A DNA stretch of 64,000 nucleotides from Pseudomonas mohnii (GTDB taxonomy: Bacteria; Pseudomonadota; Gammaproteobacteria; Pseudomonadales; Pseudomonadaceae): positions 5,893,501-5,957,500 of the forward strand of contig NZ_FNRV01000001.1 of assembly GCF_900105115.1 (NCBI RefSeq), written 5' to 3'. Under the pieces are notes generated by a model that saw only the letters and a program-made list of their open reading frames with translations, had not been told where the DNA came from and searched no databases. Shown here one piece after another: positions 36,212 through 45,499 of the stretch. The position numbers and the translations under genes were made by a program. How positions within the stretch are numbered: position 1 is the stretch's first letter; each line of letters starts with the position of its first letter.

Positions 36212-36994
36212 TCATTTGTAGAATTTACGGAACTCGGGCTTGCGCTTTTCCTTGAAAGCGGCGACGCCTTCCCTGGACTCCTCAGTGTCGTAGTACAGGC
36301 TCAGGGCCTGCATGCCGAGGCCGCCGATGCCGCCGATGTTGGCGCTGTCGGCATTGAACGAGCGCTTGGCGATGGACAGCGCGGTAGGGCTCTTCTCGAG
36401 AATTTCCTCGCACCATTTCTGTACTTCTTCATCGAGCTGATCGTGGGGCACCACGGCGTTGACCAGCCCCCAGTCAAGCGCCTGGCGGGCGCTGTACTTG
36501 CGGCACAGGTACCAGATTTCGCGGGCGCGTTTTTCGCCGATCAGGCGCGACAGGTAGGCGGTGCCGTAGCCTGGGTCGACCGAGCCGACCTTGGGGCCGA
36601 CCTGGCCGAACACCGCGTTTTCGGAGGCGATGCTCAGGTCGCAGACCACGTGCAGCACGTGCCCGCCACCGATGGCGAAGCCGTTGACCCGTGCGATCAC
36701 TGGCTTGGGTACTTCGCGGATCAGGTTCTGCAGCTCTTCGACCGGCAGGCCGATCAGGCCGCGGCCGTCGTACTGGCCTTCATGAGCGCCCTGGTCGCCT
36801 CCGGTGCAGAAGGCCTTGTCGCCTGCGCCGGTGAAGACGATGACGCCGATTTCCTTGTTCCAGCCGGCGCGGTTGAACGCGTCAATCAGCTCCATGCAGG
36901 TCTGGCCGCGGAATGCGTTGTAGCGCTCGGGGCGGTTGATGGTGATGGTCGCGACACCGTTGAGTTCTTGGTACAGGATGTCTTCGTAGTTCAT
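36212..36994 (-). CDS. badI: 2-ketocyclohexanecarboxyl-CoA hydrolase (ring-opening)
   Basis: A 260-residue crotonase-superfamily enzyme with the same length as R. palustris BadI. It opens the ring of 2-ketocyclohexanecarboxyl-CoA to pimeloyl-CoA. The MenB-like signature is clear: FCTGGDQGAHEGQYDGRG, GPKVGSVDPGYGTAYLSRLI and REIWYLCRKYSA, which is the mark of BadI and MenB (Dieckmann or retro-Dieckmann chemistry) rather than ordinary hydratases. It ends in RKPEFRKFYK. The ATG at 36994 follows GGGAGAG. It lies 31 bases downstream of badH. Confidence 0.93.
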   Translation of the reverse strand: MNYEDILYQELNGVATITINRPERYNAFRGQTCMELIDAFNRAGWNKEIGVIVFTGAGDKAFCTGGDQGAHEGQYDGRGLIGLPVEELQNLIREVPKPVIARVNGFAIGGGHVLHVVCDLSIASENAVFGQVGPKVGSVDPGYGTAYLSRLIGEKRAREIWYLCRKYSARQALDWGLVNAVVPHDQLDEEVQKWCEEILEKSPTALSIAKRSFNADSANIGGIGGLGMQALSLYYDTEESREGVAAFKEKRKPEFRKFYK

Positions 36995-37025
36995 TGCATG
37001 CTCTCCCATATGAGTATCGTCTGGC

Positions 37026-37793
37026 TTAGCCAGCCATCGTCAGGCCGCCGGACACGCTGATGACTTGACCGGTGATGAAATTGGCATCGTCGCTGGCGAG
37101 CAGGGCGATGATTCCCGGATAGTCTTCCGGTTGGCCGAGTCGGCGCATCGGCACGGCATTCTTGAAGGCTTCCAGGAGCTTTTCCGGGTTGCTGGAGGTT
37201 TCGGCCACGCTTTTGAGCAGCGCGGTGTCGGTCGGACCGGGGCAGACCACGTTGACGTTGATGTTCTTGGTCGCCAGCTCCCGCGCCAGGGTTTTGCTCA
37301 AGCCCACCAGGCCAGCCTTGCAGGCTGCATAGACGGCCTCGCCCGACGAGCCGACGCGGGCGGCATCAGAGGCAATGTTGATGACTTTGCCGCCACCGGC
37401 CTCGAGCATTTTCGGCAGCACCACGTGGTGCATGTTCAGGGCACCGGTCAGGTTGATCGAAATCAGCTGCTCCCAGAGCTTTGGTTCGGTCTTGAGAAAC
37501 GGCATGAAGCGGTCGAACCCGGCGTTGTTGACCAGTACGGTCGGCACACCCAAGTCTTTTTCGATGGCCGCCACGGTCTGGGTGATGGCGTCGTAGTCGG
37601 CGATGTCGGCGGCATAGGCGACTGCTTTTCCACCGGCTTCGCGGATCAGGTCGACGGTGACCTGCGCCGCAGCGCTGTCGCGATCCAGCACCGCCACCCG
37701 GCTGCCTTCGGCGGCGAAGCGCTGGCACACCGCGCGGCCGATGCCGCCGCCCCCGCCAGTGATGATCACGGTTTTTCCACTAAGGCCTTTCAT
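37026..37793 (-). CDS. badH: 2-hydroxycyclohexanecarboxyl-CoA dehydrogenase
   Basis: A 255-residue short-chain dehydrogenase, the same length as BadH. It has NAD motif TGGGGGIG at 12-19, LVNNAGFDRF, the catalytic Ser in INIASDAARVGSSG and YAACKAG (Tyr/Lys). BadH oxidises 2-hydroxycyclohexanecarboxyl-CoA to the 2-keto ester with NAD. The gene starts 46 bases after the aliA stop and is followed by badI, the same order as in R. palustris. General SDR similarity alone would allow other substrates; the neighbours settle it. Confidence 0.9.
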   Translation of the reverse strand: MKGLSGKTVIITGGGGGIGRAVCQRFAAEGSRVAVLDRDSAAAQVTVDLIREAGGKAVAYAADIADYDAITQTVAAIEKDLGVPTVLVNNAGFDRFMPFLKTEPKLWEQLISINLTGALNMHHVVLPKMLEAGGGKVINIASDAARVGSSGEAVYAACKAGLVGLSKTLARELATKNINVNVVCPGPTDTALLKSVAETSSNPEKLLEAFKNAVPMRRLGQPEDYPGIIALLASDDANFITGQVISVSGGLTMAG

Positions 37794-37839
37794 GGGGCAT
37801 TCTCCAAGTCAGTTGAGTTGCGTGTATCGAGTGTGTTGA

Positions 37840-39504
37840 TCAGCGACGCTTGGCCGGGTCGATGCGAATGTTCGCGGCCCGCTCGTGCAGCTTGAATTTC
37901 TGGATCTTCCCGGAGGGCGTGCGGGGCAGGGCAGGCAGCACCTCCAGGTACTCGGGCAAATAGTTGCGCGACAGACTGTGTTCGAGCAGAAAGGTCACCG
38001 CGTCATCGAGGCTCAGCTCCGTGTAGCCGTCATGCAACGTGACGTAAGCGCAGACACGCTCACCGAGTCGCTCGTCGGGGCAGCCCACCAGGGCCGCCGC
38101 CGAAATGGCCGGGTGCTTGTAGAGCAGGTTTTCCACCTCAACCACCGGAATGTTTTCGCCGCCGCGGATGACGACATCCTTTGTTCGTCCGGTGATGCGG
38201 ATGTAGCCCTGGGCATCCATACGGGCCAGGTCTCCGGTGGAGAACCAGCCCTGGGCGTCAACGCCGTAGAGATCGGGGCGCTTGAGGTAGCCCACGAACA
38301 GGCTCGCGCCGCGGACCTGAAGATGGCCTTCGCTGCCGGCGGGCAGCGCAAGCCCGGCATCATCGACCACCCGCACATCCATGAGCGGTAGCACCACGCC
38401 GTCGCTGTAGATGGCCCGCTCGGGATCGTCCTGCGGACGCGTCATGGTGGCAGCGCCGGTTTCGGTCATGCCCCAGGCCGAGATGATTTTCGCGTTGATG
38501 CTGTTGCCAGCCTTTTCCACCAGGCTTTCCGGAATGGGCGCGCCGGCCGAGACAAAAAAACGCAGGCTCGTGAGCGCGTCACCATTGTCCGGTGCGAGCT
38601 CGATCAAATCGGCGAGAAACGGTGTTGAGGCCATCGTGAAAGTCGGGCGCTCGGCGGCGGCGATCCTTATGGCGGTGCGCGCATCCCAGACGTCTTGCAG
38701 TACCGCTGCCGCGCCGAGGTAGATGGGCATCATCAGACCGTAGAGAAAACCGGTCTGGTGAGCCATGGGCGAGGCCATGAAGATAATGTCTTCGTGGCCA
38801 AGCCCCAGGCGCTCGGCATAAGGAATGATATTGCTCAGCAGGGTCCTGGAGGTGTGCAGCACCCCTTTGGGTTCACCCGTGGTGCCGGAAGTGAAGAGCA
38901 GCTGGAGAATATCGTCGGCCTGGGGGCGTCGTTCTGCGAACAGCGCCTGGGTATCGCAGTGCTTTTCCCATTCCCGCTCGAGCAGTTGCTGTTCAAAGCT
39001 GTTGTGACCGTCACCCCCTATCACCAGTACATGGCGCAGTTCCGGCAGGTCGGTGCGCAGGCCTTCGGCCATGCTGGCGTAATCGAAACCCCGGAAGTGT
39101 TTGGGCACGACCAGAAGATGACTGCGGGCGTGGCCGAGCATGAAGCGCAGTTCGCGTTCCCGAAAGATCGGCATCAGCGGGTTGAACACCGCGCCGATAC
39201 GGGCACAGGCCAGGAACAAGGCTGTCATCTGCCAGCCGTTGGGCAACTGGCAGGACACCACACTGCCTTTTTCCACACCCAGGGCGGCCAGGCCGGCACC
39301 CATGCGGGTGACCACGGCATCCAGTTCGCCGTAGGTAAACGAGACAGGATTGTTCTCGCCAGCCTGGTAGCTCGACAGGGCGCGACAGCCTTGGCCTCGT
39401 GCAACCTGTATACCCCAGTAATCTGTAATGATCATGTCACTGATAGCGCTTGTGGAGGACGCTTCCGGATGACGATCTGGTGGTGTGGCTGTCCAGGTGT
39501 TCAT
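37840..39504 (-). CDS. aliA: Cyclohexanecarboxylate-CoA ligase
   Basis: A 554-residue AMP-forming acyl-CoA synthetase with the P-loop TSGTTGEPKG, the later GMTETGAATMT, YGVDAQGWFSTGDLARMD and the catalytic C-terminal Lys in RTPSGKIQKFKLHER. AliA activates the acid to the CoA ester at the cost of ATP. It is the first gene of the minus-strand operon and divergent from badK. I keep the ATG at 39504; the leader of about 20 residues (MNTWTATPPDRHPEASSTSA) is poorly conserved, and an ATG at 39435 (MIITDYWG) is an alternative. Confidence 0.88.
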   Translation of the reverse strand: MNTWTATPPDRHPEASSTSAISDMIITDYWGIQVARGQGCRALSSYQAGENNPVSFTYGELDAVVTRMGAGLAALGVEKGSVVSCQLPNGWQMTALFLACARIGAVFNPLMPIFRERELRFMLGHARSHLLVVPKHFRGFDYASMAEGLRTDLPELRHVLVIGGDGHNSFEQQLLEREWEKHCDTQALFAERRPQADDILQLLFTSGTTGEPKGVLHTSRTLLSNIIPYAERLGLGHEDIIFMASPMAHQTGFLYGLMMPIYLGAAAVLQDVWDARTAIRIAAAERPTFTMASTPFLADLIELAPDNGDALTSLRFFVSAGAPIPESLVEKAGNSINAKIISAWGMTETGAATMTRPQDDPERAIYSDGVVLPLMDVRVVDDAGLALPAGSEGHLQVRGASLFVGYLKRPDLYGVDAQGWFSTGDLARMDAQGYIRITGRTKDVVIRGGENIPVVEVENLLYKHPAISAAALVGCPDERLGERVCAYVTLHDGYTELSLDDAVTFLLEHSLSRNYLPEYLEVLPALPRTPSGKIQKFKLHERAANIRIDPAKRR

Positions 39505-39577
39505 TTATAAGTATCGACTCTTAAGGGTTGGAATTGTTGTTTTCTTACGATCTGGTATTGCCCTTTCGATGAGCTGA

Positions 39578-39606
39578 AGATAAGGCTTTCAAAATTAATG
39601 TGTCAA
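39578..39606 (-). promoter_or_regulatory. Sigma-70 promoter of the aliA operon
   Basis: On the minus strand: -35 TTGACA (39601-39606), 17-base spacer, -10 TTATCT (39578-39583). The -35 is a perfect consensus. Transcription would start near 39571, about 67 bases before the aliA ATG. Confidence 0.8.
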
Positions 39607-39613
39607 CATGTTG
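39604..39613. promoter_or_regulatory. Palindromic operator shared by both operons
   Basis: CAACATGTTG is a perfect 10-bp palindrome. It overlaps the last three bases of the aliA-side -35 (39601-39606) and the first three of the badK-side -35 (39611-39616), so one bound dimer could block both. MarR-family dimers bind palindromes of this kind; BadR-like 34460-34939 is the obvious candidate. Confidence 0.7.
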
Positions 39614-39639
39614 TCTTTAATTTTTTCTGTGGATATATT
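39611..39639 (+). promoter_or_regulatory. Sigma-70 promoter of the badK operon
   Basis: -35 TTGTCT (39611-39616), 17-base spacer, -10 TATATT (39634-39639). Start near 39646, about 28 bases before the badK ATG. Confidence 0.75.
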
Positions 39640-39673
39640 CGAAACCCATACCGAACAACAAGAGGTAGGTGAC

Positions 39674-40450
39674 ATGGCTTTCCTGAATATCCTTGTCGAG
39701 CAGCGTGCAGCCGTCGGCCTGATCCGTTTGAATCGCCCGGCTGTCCATAACGCCCTCAATGATGCCTTGATGACCGAGCTGGGCCAGGCGCTGCTGGCCT
39801 TCGAGGCCGATGAGCGGATTCGGGCCGTCGTCATTACCGGCAACGACAAAGCCTTCGCGGCCGGTGCCGATCTCAGCGAATTGCAGTTCAAGGGGTTTGC
39901 CGATGTGTACCTGGAGGATTTCGTCACGGCCAACTGGGAGACCGTCACCCGCTGCCGCAAGCCGGTGATCGCCGCGGTTGCCGGCCTGGCGCTGGGCGGG
40001 GGCTGCGAGTTGGCGATGATGTGCGACATGGTCATCGCCGCCGACAACGCTCGATTCGGCCAGCCCGAAGTCAAGGTCGGCACGTTGCCCGGTGCCGGCG
40101 GCACCCAGCGCCTGACCCGCGCCATCGGCAAGGCCAAGGCCATGGACCTGTGCCTGACCGGGCGCTTCATGGAAGTCGATGAGGCCGAGCGCTGCGGCTT
40201 GATCAGTCGCGTGGTGCCCCTGGCAGACCTGCTGGATGAAGCCCTGGCCGTGGCCGCACAGATTGCCGCTCACCCGGCGATCGCGGTGAAACTCAATAAA
40301 GAAGCGGTCAACCGTGCCTTCGAAACCACCCTGGCCGAGGGTGTGCAGTTCGAGCGGCGATTGATGCACGCCAGTTTCGCCAGTCAGGACCAGAAGGAGG
40401 GCATGCAGGCCTTCGCTCAGAAGCGCCAGCCGGTATGGACCCATCGCTGA
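39674..40450 (+). CDS. badK: Cyclohex-1-ene-1-carboxyl-CoA hydratase
   Basis: A 258-residue crotonase, the same length as BadK. It adds water to cyclohex-1-ene-1-carboxyl-CoA. The oxyanion-hole segments AAGADLSELQF and VAGLALGGGCELAMMCD and the two catalytic Glu contexts (GGCELA, and PEVKVGTLPGAGGTQRL) are present. It is the first gene of the plus-strand operon, preceded by AGAGGTAGGTGAC. Sequence alone looks like a general enoyl-CoA hydratase; the badK call rests on the divergent aliA-badHI-aliB operon and shared control region. Confidence 0.82.
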   Translation: MAFLNILVEQRAAVGLIRLNRPAVHNALNDALMTELGQALLAFEADERIRAVVITGNDKAFAAGADLSELQFKGFADVYLEDFVTANWETVTRCRKPVIAAVAGLALGGGCELAMMCDMVIAADNARFGQPEVKVGTLPGAGGTQRLTRAIGKAKAMDLCLTGRFMEVDEAERCGLISRVVPLADLLDEALAVAAQIAAHPAIAVKLNKEAVNRAFETTLAEGVQFERRLMHASFASQDQKEGMQAFAQKRQPVWTHR

Positions 40451-40501
40451 GAAACGCGATCGATTGGCAAGCCGCATAACTATAAGAAGAGGAGCTGTCC
40501 G

Positions 40502-41362
40502 ATGACTTCAGTCGTACAAATGACGCGAGAGGCAGGCGTGGCCTTGATCCGGGTCGACAACCCGCCGGTCAATGCCCTCGGTCACGCCGTGCGCGTCGGG
40601 CTGTTGCAAGCGTTCATGGCGGCCGAGCGGGACGGGCAGGTCGAGTTGATCATGCTCTATTGCGCAGGCAAGACCTTTATTGCCGGTGCCGATATTCGCG
40701 AGTTCGGCCAACCGGCCCAGGCGCCGATCCTGCAGGAACTGACCCTGGCCATCGAGAACGGCAGCAAGCCCTCGCTGGCGGTGTTGCACGGCTCCGTGCT
40801 GGGTGGCGGGCTGGAAGTCGCGCTGGGCTGTCACTACCGCATCGCTCACCGTGCCACCCGGCTCGGCCTGCCGGAAACCCGTCTGGGTTTGCTGCCCGGG
40901 GGCGGCGGCAGCCAACGCCTGCCGCGCTTGGTGGGTGTGCAAAGCGCGCTGGACATGATCATCGGCGGCGAGCCGATCGAGGCAACCCGGGCACTGGAGC
41001 TCGGTCTTGTTGACGCACTGTTCGACGATGAGCCTCTGGTTGCAGGCCTTGCGCATGCGCGGCACCTGTTGGCCGAGCGCGTGGGCGTGCGGCGCGTCGG
41101 CCAGATGACGATACCAACGACGTCTGCCGAGGCCAGTGCATTGATCGCGGCCCGGCGCAGCGAAATCGGCCGCACCCAGGCTGATTCGTTCTCGGCACCG
41201 CGCTGCCTCGCTGCGATCGAAGCGGCGATCCATATGCCATTGATCGAAGGGTTGCAGCGCGAGCGCGCGCTGTTTCTCGAATGCATGGCATCGCCCCAGC
41301 GCGCAGCGCTGATCGAAGATTTCTTTGCCCGGCGCCAGACAGCCAAGAGCGGCCGACGCTGA
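40502..41362 (+). CDS. Enoyl-CoA hydratase, stand-alone FadB/PimF N-domain type
   Basis: A 286-residue crotonase that hydrates the linear enoyl-CoA of the lower pathway. VDNPPVNALGHAVRVGL, GKTFIAGADIREFGQ, VLHGSVLGGGLEVALGCHYR and LPETRLGLLPGGGGSQRLPR fit the N-terminal half of multifunctional FadB/FadJ/PimF proteins; the C-terminal ALFLECMASPQRAALIEDFF is the linker seen there before the dehydrogenase half. Here the dehydrogenase half is a separate gene (45500-47020). Expected substrate: 2-heptenedioyl-CoA from pimeloyl-CoA. Confidence 0.82.
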   Translation: MTSVVQMTREAGVALIRVDNPPVNALGHAVRVGLLQAFMAAERDGQVELIMLYCAGKTFIAGADIREFGQPAQAPILQELTLAIENGSKPSLAVLHGSVLGGGLEVALGCHYRIAHRATRLGLPETRLGLLPGGGGSQRLPRLVGVQSALDMIIGGEPIEATRALELGLVDALFDDEPLVAGLAHARHLLAERVGVRRVGQMTIPTTSAEASALIAARRSEIGRTQADSFSAPRCLAAIEAAIHMPLIEGLQRERALFLECMASPQRAALIEDFFARRQTAKSGRR

Positions 41363-41410
41363 ACCTGCGGCCAGCCTGGTGTTGGCCTGACCATCGACCG
41401 AGGATTTTGC

Positions 41411-42607
41411 ATGGACATCCACTACACACCCGCCGAGCTTGAGTTCCGCACCGAGGTGCGTGCTTTCCTGCGTGACGCGCTGCCGGCGGACATCGCCAAT
41501 AGCGTTCGCCTGGGCAAGCGTCTGAGCAAGGACGACCACCAACGCTGGCAGCGCATCCTTGCCCGGCGTGGCTGGTACGCGGCCAATTGGCCGGTGACCT
41601 TTGGTGGCACCGGTTGGAGCGTGGTGCAAAAACACATTTTCGAGCAGGAGTGCGCCGCCTTCGGTGCGCCGCGCCTGATCTCCTTCGGCGTCAATATGGT
41701 TGCGCCGGTGATCATGAAATTCGGCAACCCGGCGCAGCAGGCGCATTACCTGCCACGCATCCTGAGCGGAGAAGACTGGTGGTGCCAGGGCTACTCGGAA
41801 CCGGGTGCCGGTTCGGACCTGGCCAGCCTCAAGACCCGCGCCGTGCGCGAGGGCGACCACTATGTGGTCAATGGCCAGAAGACCTGGACCACGCTCGGCC
41901 AGCACGCCAACATGATTTTCTGCCTGGTGCGCACGGACAGCGAAGCCCGGCAGCAGCGGGGCATTTCTTTCCTGCTGATCGACATGACCACGCCGGGCAT
42001 CAGCGTTCGCCCGATCATCACGCTCGAGGGCGAGCATGAGGTCAACGAAGTGTTCTTCGACAACGTCCGCGTGCCAGTGGAAAACCTGGTGGGCGAAGAG
42101 AACCAGGGCTGGACCTGCGCCAAATACCTGCTGACCCACGAGCGCACCGGGCAGGCTGGCATCGGCCAATCCAAGGCAGCCTTGGCGCACCTCAAAGCGG
42201 TCGCCCGGCAGGAGTTGCGCAACGGCCGGCCGTTGCTGCAGGACCCGCAGTTTCGCTTGCAGGTCGCCCAGGTGGAGATTGAGCTGCTGGCCATCGAGAT
42301 GAGCACCTTGCGCATCCTCGCTGCTGCCCAGGCCGGCGGTGTGCCCGGTGCCGAAAGCTCGATCCTGAAAATCAAAGGCTCGGAAATTCGCCAGGCCATC
42401 AGTCACCTGTTGCGCAAGGCGCTGGGCGCCAAGGCGTTGCCTTTCGTCGAAGCGCAATTGACCGACGACTTTACCGGCACTGCGCTGCACAGCGACTACA
42501 GCGCCGCCCCCGCCAGCCAGTATTTCAACCTTCGCAAGCTGTCTATCTACGGCGGCTCCAATGAAATTCAAAAGAACATCATCGCCAAGATGATTCTTGA
42601 GCTTTAA
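41411..42607 (+). CDS. pimC: Acyl-CoA dehydrogenase, PimC-like subunit
   Basis: A 398-residue acyl-CoA dehydrogenase close in length to PimC (about 396) of R. palustris, the large subunit of pimeloyl-CoA dehydrogenase. Features: ANWPVTFGGTGWS, CQGYSEPGAGSDLASLKT, QKTWTTLGQHA and FNLRKLSIYGGSNEIQKNII. The usual catalytic Glu in the C-terminal YEG position is Gly here (YGG), as in large subunits that work only with a partner. The partner gene follows 11 bases later. The pim name is by analogy. Confidence 0.8.
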   Translation: MDIHYTPAELEFRTEVRAFLRDALPADIANSVRLGKRLSKDDHQRWQRILARRGWYAANWPVTFGGTGWSVVQKHIFEQECAAFGAPRLISFGVNMVAPVIMKFGNPAQQAHYLPRILSGEDWWCQGYSEPGAGSDLASLKTRAVREGDHYVVNGQKTWTTLGQHANMIFCLVRTDSEARQQRGISFLLIDMTTPGISVRPIITLEGEHEVNEVFFDNVRVPVENLVGEENQGWTCAKYLLTHERTGQAGIGQSKAALAHLKAVARQELRNGRPLLQDPQFRLQVAQVEIELLAIEMSTLRILAAAQAGGVPGAESSILKIKGSEIRQAISHLLRKALGAKALPFVEAQLTDDFTGTALHSDYSAAPASQYFNLRKLSIYGGSNEIQKNIIAKMILEL

Positions 42608-42618
42608 GGAGGCACGCA

Positions 42619-43761
42619 ATGGACTTCACACTCAGCTCCGAGCAGCAAATGCTGCAAGACACCGTGGCCCGACTGGCCCGCGATCACTACAGCTTCGAAG
42701 CCCGCGAAGGCTATTACCACAGCGAAGCCGGCATGAGCCCGGTGTTCTGGAACCAGATGGCAGAACTGGGCCTGTGTTCGGTGCCGATTGCCCAGGAACA
42801 TGGCGGCTTCGGTGGCAGCGGCGTGGACAACCTGCTGATCATGACCGAGCTCGGTCGCCACCTGTGCCTGGAGCCCTTCCTGCAGTCGCAGATTCACGCG
42901 GCCGGCCTGCTGCAACAACTCGGTGATGCCAGCCAAAAGGCAGACCTGCTGCCGCGGGTGGCCGAAGGCTCACTGCAACTGGCGGTGGCTCTGGAAGAAC
43001 TGCAAAGCCATTACCAGCTGCACGATGTGCAGACCCAGGCGCGCCCGGTCGAGGGTGGCTGGTGCCTGTCCGGGCGCAAGATCTGTGTGGTGGGCGCGGC
43101 CAGTGCGGGATTGATCCTGGTGTCGGCACGAACCAGCGGTGATACACGTTGCGAACAGGGCATCAGCCTGTTTCTGGTCGAGGCGCAAGTCCATGGGTTG
43201 CAGCGTCGCGATTACCCCTGCATCGATGGCCCGCGAGCCAGTGATCTGATTCTCGACGATGTCTTTGTGTCCCGGGGTGCTTTGCTCGGTGACATCGGCG
43301 AAGCCTTGCCGGCGTTGCGTTATCAGCAGGGTCGGGCCATTGCCGGGCAGTGCGCCGAGGCCGTCGGCGGTATGCAGGAAGCTTTTCGCCTGACCCTCGA
43401 CTACCTGAAGACGCGCAAGCAGTTCGGCACGCCAATCGGCAAATTCCAGGTGCTGCAGCATCGCATGGCCGACATGTGCGGCGAGCTGGAAATGGCCACC
43501 TCCATGGCCATCCTTGCCGCCTGTGTGGCTGATCAAGCCGACGGCGACGAACGCAGCCGGCAACTGGCCGCCGCGAAGTTCGTGGTGGTCCGCGCCGCGC
43601 GCCTGATCGCCGAGCAAGCGATCCAGTTGCACGGTGGTATCGGCATGACCTGGGAGTACAGCCTGGCCCATCACGCCAAGCGCCTGGTGATGCTGGGTCA
43701 TCAATTGGGCGATGACGATCACCATTTGCAGGCCTACGCCGAGCTGCTGCACAGCGCCTGA
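42619..43761 (+). CDS. pimD: Acyl-CoA dehydrogenase, PimD-like subunit
   Basis: A 380-residue acyl-CoA dehydrogenase of the same length as R. palustris PimD. It begins [20 protein letters not shown] and has the [20 protein letters not shown] segment and [20 protein letters not shown]. PimC and PimD-type subunits form a heteromer; together they should oxidise pimeloyl-CoA to the 2-enoyl ester. Spacing to pimC (11 bases) suggests tightly coupled expression. The FAD-binding centre is less conserved than in homomeric enzymes. Confidence 0.78.
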   Translation: MDFTLSSEQQMLQDTVARLARDHYSFEAREGYYHSEAGMSPVFWNQMAELGLCSVPIAQEHGGFGGSGVDNLLIMTELGRHLCLEPFLQSQIHAAGLLQQLGDASQKADLLPRVAEGSLQLAVALEELQSHYQLHDVQTQARPVEGGWCLSGRKICVVGAASAGLILVSARTSGDTRCEQGISLFLVEAQVHGLQRRDYPCIDGPRASDLILDDVFVSRGALLGDIGEALPALRYQQGRAIAGQCAEAVGGMQEAFRLTLDYLKTRKQFGTPIGKFQVLQHRMADMCGELEMATSMAILAACVADQADGDERSRQLAAAKFVVVRAARLIAEQAIQLHGGIGMTWEYSLAHHAKRLVMLGHQLGDDDHHLQAYAELLHSA

Positions 43762-43795
43762 CCGATCACTGCACTCACACGGGAACACACTATCT

Positions 43796-44545
43796 ATGAA
43801 AGTACTGGTTGCGGTAAAACGTGTGGTTGATTTCAACGTCAAGGTTCGCGTGAAGGCGGACCACTCCGGCGTTGACCTTGCCAACGTCAAGATGGCGATG
43901 AACCCCTTCTGCGAAATCGCCGTGGAAGAAGCGGTGCGCCTCAAAGAACAAGGGATTGCCACCGAGGTGGTGGTCGTCAGCATCGGCGGCAGTGCGGCAC
44001 AGGAGCAACTGCGCACCGCGCTGGCGCTGGGTGCCGACCGCGCCATCCTGGTCGAATCCGCCGAAGATCTGACGTCCCTGGCCGTTGCCAAACTGTTGAA
44101 AGCGGTTGTCGACAAGGAACAGCCTCAGCTGGTGATCCTTGGCAAACAGGCCATCGACAGCGACAACAACCAGACAGGCCAGATGCTCGCTGCGTTGAGC
44201 GGTTACGGTCAGGGCACGTTCGCGTCCAAAGTCGAAATCAGCGGCGACAGCGTCGCGGTGACCCGCGAAATCGACGGCGGCGCGCAGACTGTTTCCCTGA
44301 AGCTGCCAGCCATCGTCACCACCGACCTGCGGTTGAACGAGCCGCGCTACGCGTCGTTACCCAACATCATGAAAGCCAAGAAGAAGCCGCTGGAGGTGCT
44401 CACGCCGAACGCCCTGGGCGTCAGCTGTGCCAGCACTGTGCACACCTTGAAAGTCCAGGCACCGGCCGCGCGTAGCGCCGGGATCAAGGTCAAGTCGGTG
44501 GCCGAACTGGTCGAAAAACTGAAGAACGAGGCGAAGGTAATCTAA
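43796..44545 (+). CDS. etfB: Electron transfer flavoprotein beta subunit
   Basis: A 249-residue ETF beta chain. [20 protein letters not shown] is the classic N-terminus, followed by [33 protein letters not shown] and [20 protein letters not shown]. It carries AMP and, with the alpha chain, one FAD, and takes electrons from the acyl-CoA dehydrogenases of the operon. Its stop overlaps the next start (TAATG). Pseudomonas has a housekeeping etfBA elsewhere, so this pair appears dedicated. Confidence 0.95.
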   Translation: MKVLVAVKRVVDFNVKVRVKADHSGVDLANVKMAMNPFCEIAVEEAVRLKEQGIATEVVVVSIGGSAAQEQLRTALALGADRAILVESAEDLTSLAVAKLLKAVVDKEQPQLVILGKQAIDSDNNQTGQMLAALSGYGQGTFASKVEISGDSVAVTREIDGGAQTVSLKLPAIVTTDLRLNEPRYASLPNIMKAKKKPLEVLTPNALGVSCASTVHTLKVQAPAARSAGIKVKSVAELVEKLKNEAKVI

Positions 44546-45489
44546 TGGCTATCCTGGTTATCGCTGAACACACCCACGCAGCACTGGCGGCTGCCACCCT
44601 CAACACCGTGACGGCTGCGCAGCAGATCGGCGGCGATATTCATGTGCTGGTCGCCGGTCAGGGCGCGGGCGCCGCGGCAGAGGCGGCGGCGAAGGTGGCA
44701 GGCGTGACGAAAGTGCTGCTGGCCGACAACGCTGCCTACGCGCACGGGTTGCCGGAAAACGTCGCGCCGTTGATCGTCGCGCTTGTTCAAGAAGCCGGGG
44801 CTGACAGCTACAGCCATATCCTGGCTGCCGCCACGTCCAATGGCAAAAACATCCTGCCGCGCGTCGCCGCCGCACTGGACGTCGACCAGATCTCCGAGAT
44901 CATCGCGGTCGAAAGCGCCGATACCTTCAAGCGCCCGATCTATGCGGGCAACGCCATCGCGACGGTGCAGTCCTCTGCCCGCGTGAAGGTGATCACCGTG
45001 CGCGGCACCGGATTCGATGCCGCTGCCGCCGAAGGGGGCAACGCCGTCATCGAAGCGCTCGCCTTGGTCACCGACAGCGGTCAGTCGGTCTTCGTCAGTG
45101 AAGAATTGGCCAAGTCCGATCGCCCGGAGCTGACCGCCGCGAAGATTGTTGTGTCGGGTGGCCGTGGCATGCAGAACGGTGACAACTTCAAACACCTCTA
45201 TGCGCTGGCCGACAAGCTTGGCGCGGGCGTGGGTGCATCGCGTGCCGCCGTCGATGCCGGTTTTGTACCCAACGACATGCAAGTCGGTCAGACCGGCAAG
45301 ATCGTCGCGCCGCAGTTGTACATCGCGGTGGGCATCTCGGGTGCCATCCAGCATCTGGCCGGCATGAAGGACTCCAGGGTCATCGTGGCGATCAACAAGG
45401 ACGAAGAGGCGCCGATCTTCCAGGTCGCCGACTACGGCCTGGTGGCGGATCTGTTCGACGTCGTGCCGGAACTGGAACGGGCGATTTGA
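44545..45489 (+). CDS. etfA: Electron transfer flavoprotein alpha subunit
   Basis: A 314-residue ETF alpha chain. The C-terminal FAD domain is clear: [55 protein letters not shown] and the final [19 protein letters not shown]. It donates electrons to ETF-quinone oxidoreductase. The gene overlaps etfB by one base and is followed 10 bases later by the 3-hydroxyacyl-CoA dehydrogenase. Confidence 0.95.
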   Translation: MAILVIAEHTHAALAAATLNTVTAAQQIGGDIHVLVAGQGAGAAAEAAAKVAGVTKVLLADNAAYAHGLPENVAPLIVALVQEAGADSYSHILAAATSNGKNILPRVAAALDVDQISEIIAVESADTFKRPIYAGNAIATVQSSARVKVITVRGTGFDAAAAEGGNAVIEALALVTDSGQSVFVSEELAKSDRPELTAAKIVVSGGRGMQNGDNFKHLYALADKLGAGVGASRAAVDAGFVPNDMQVGQTGKIVAPQLYIAVGISGAIQHLAGMKDSRVIVAINKDEEAPIFQVADYGLVADLFDVVPELERAI

Positions 45490-45499
45490 GGAGGTGCTT

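Noticed and set aside
40508..42619. 703-codon open frame on the minus strand across badK-operon genes
   Set aside because: It is antisense to two clear enzymes and has no protein motif; long antisense frames are common in high-GC codon usage.
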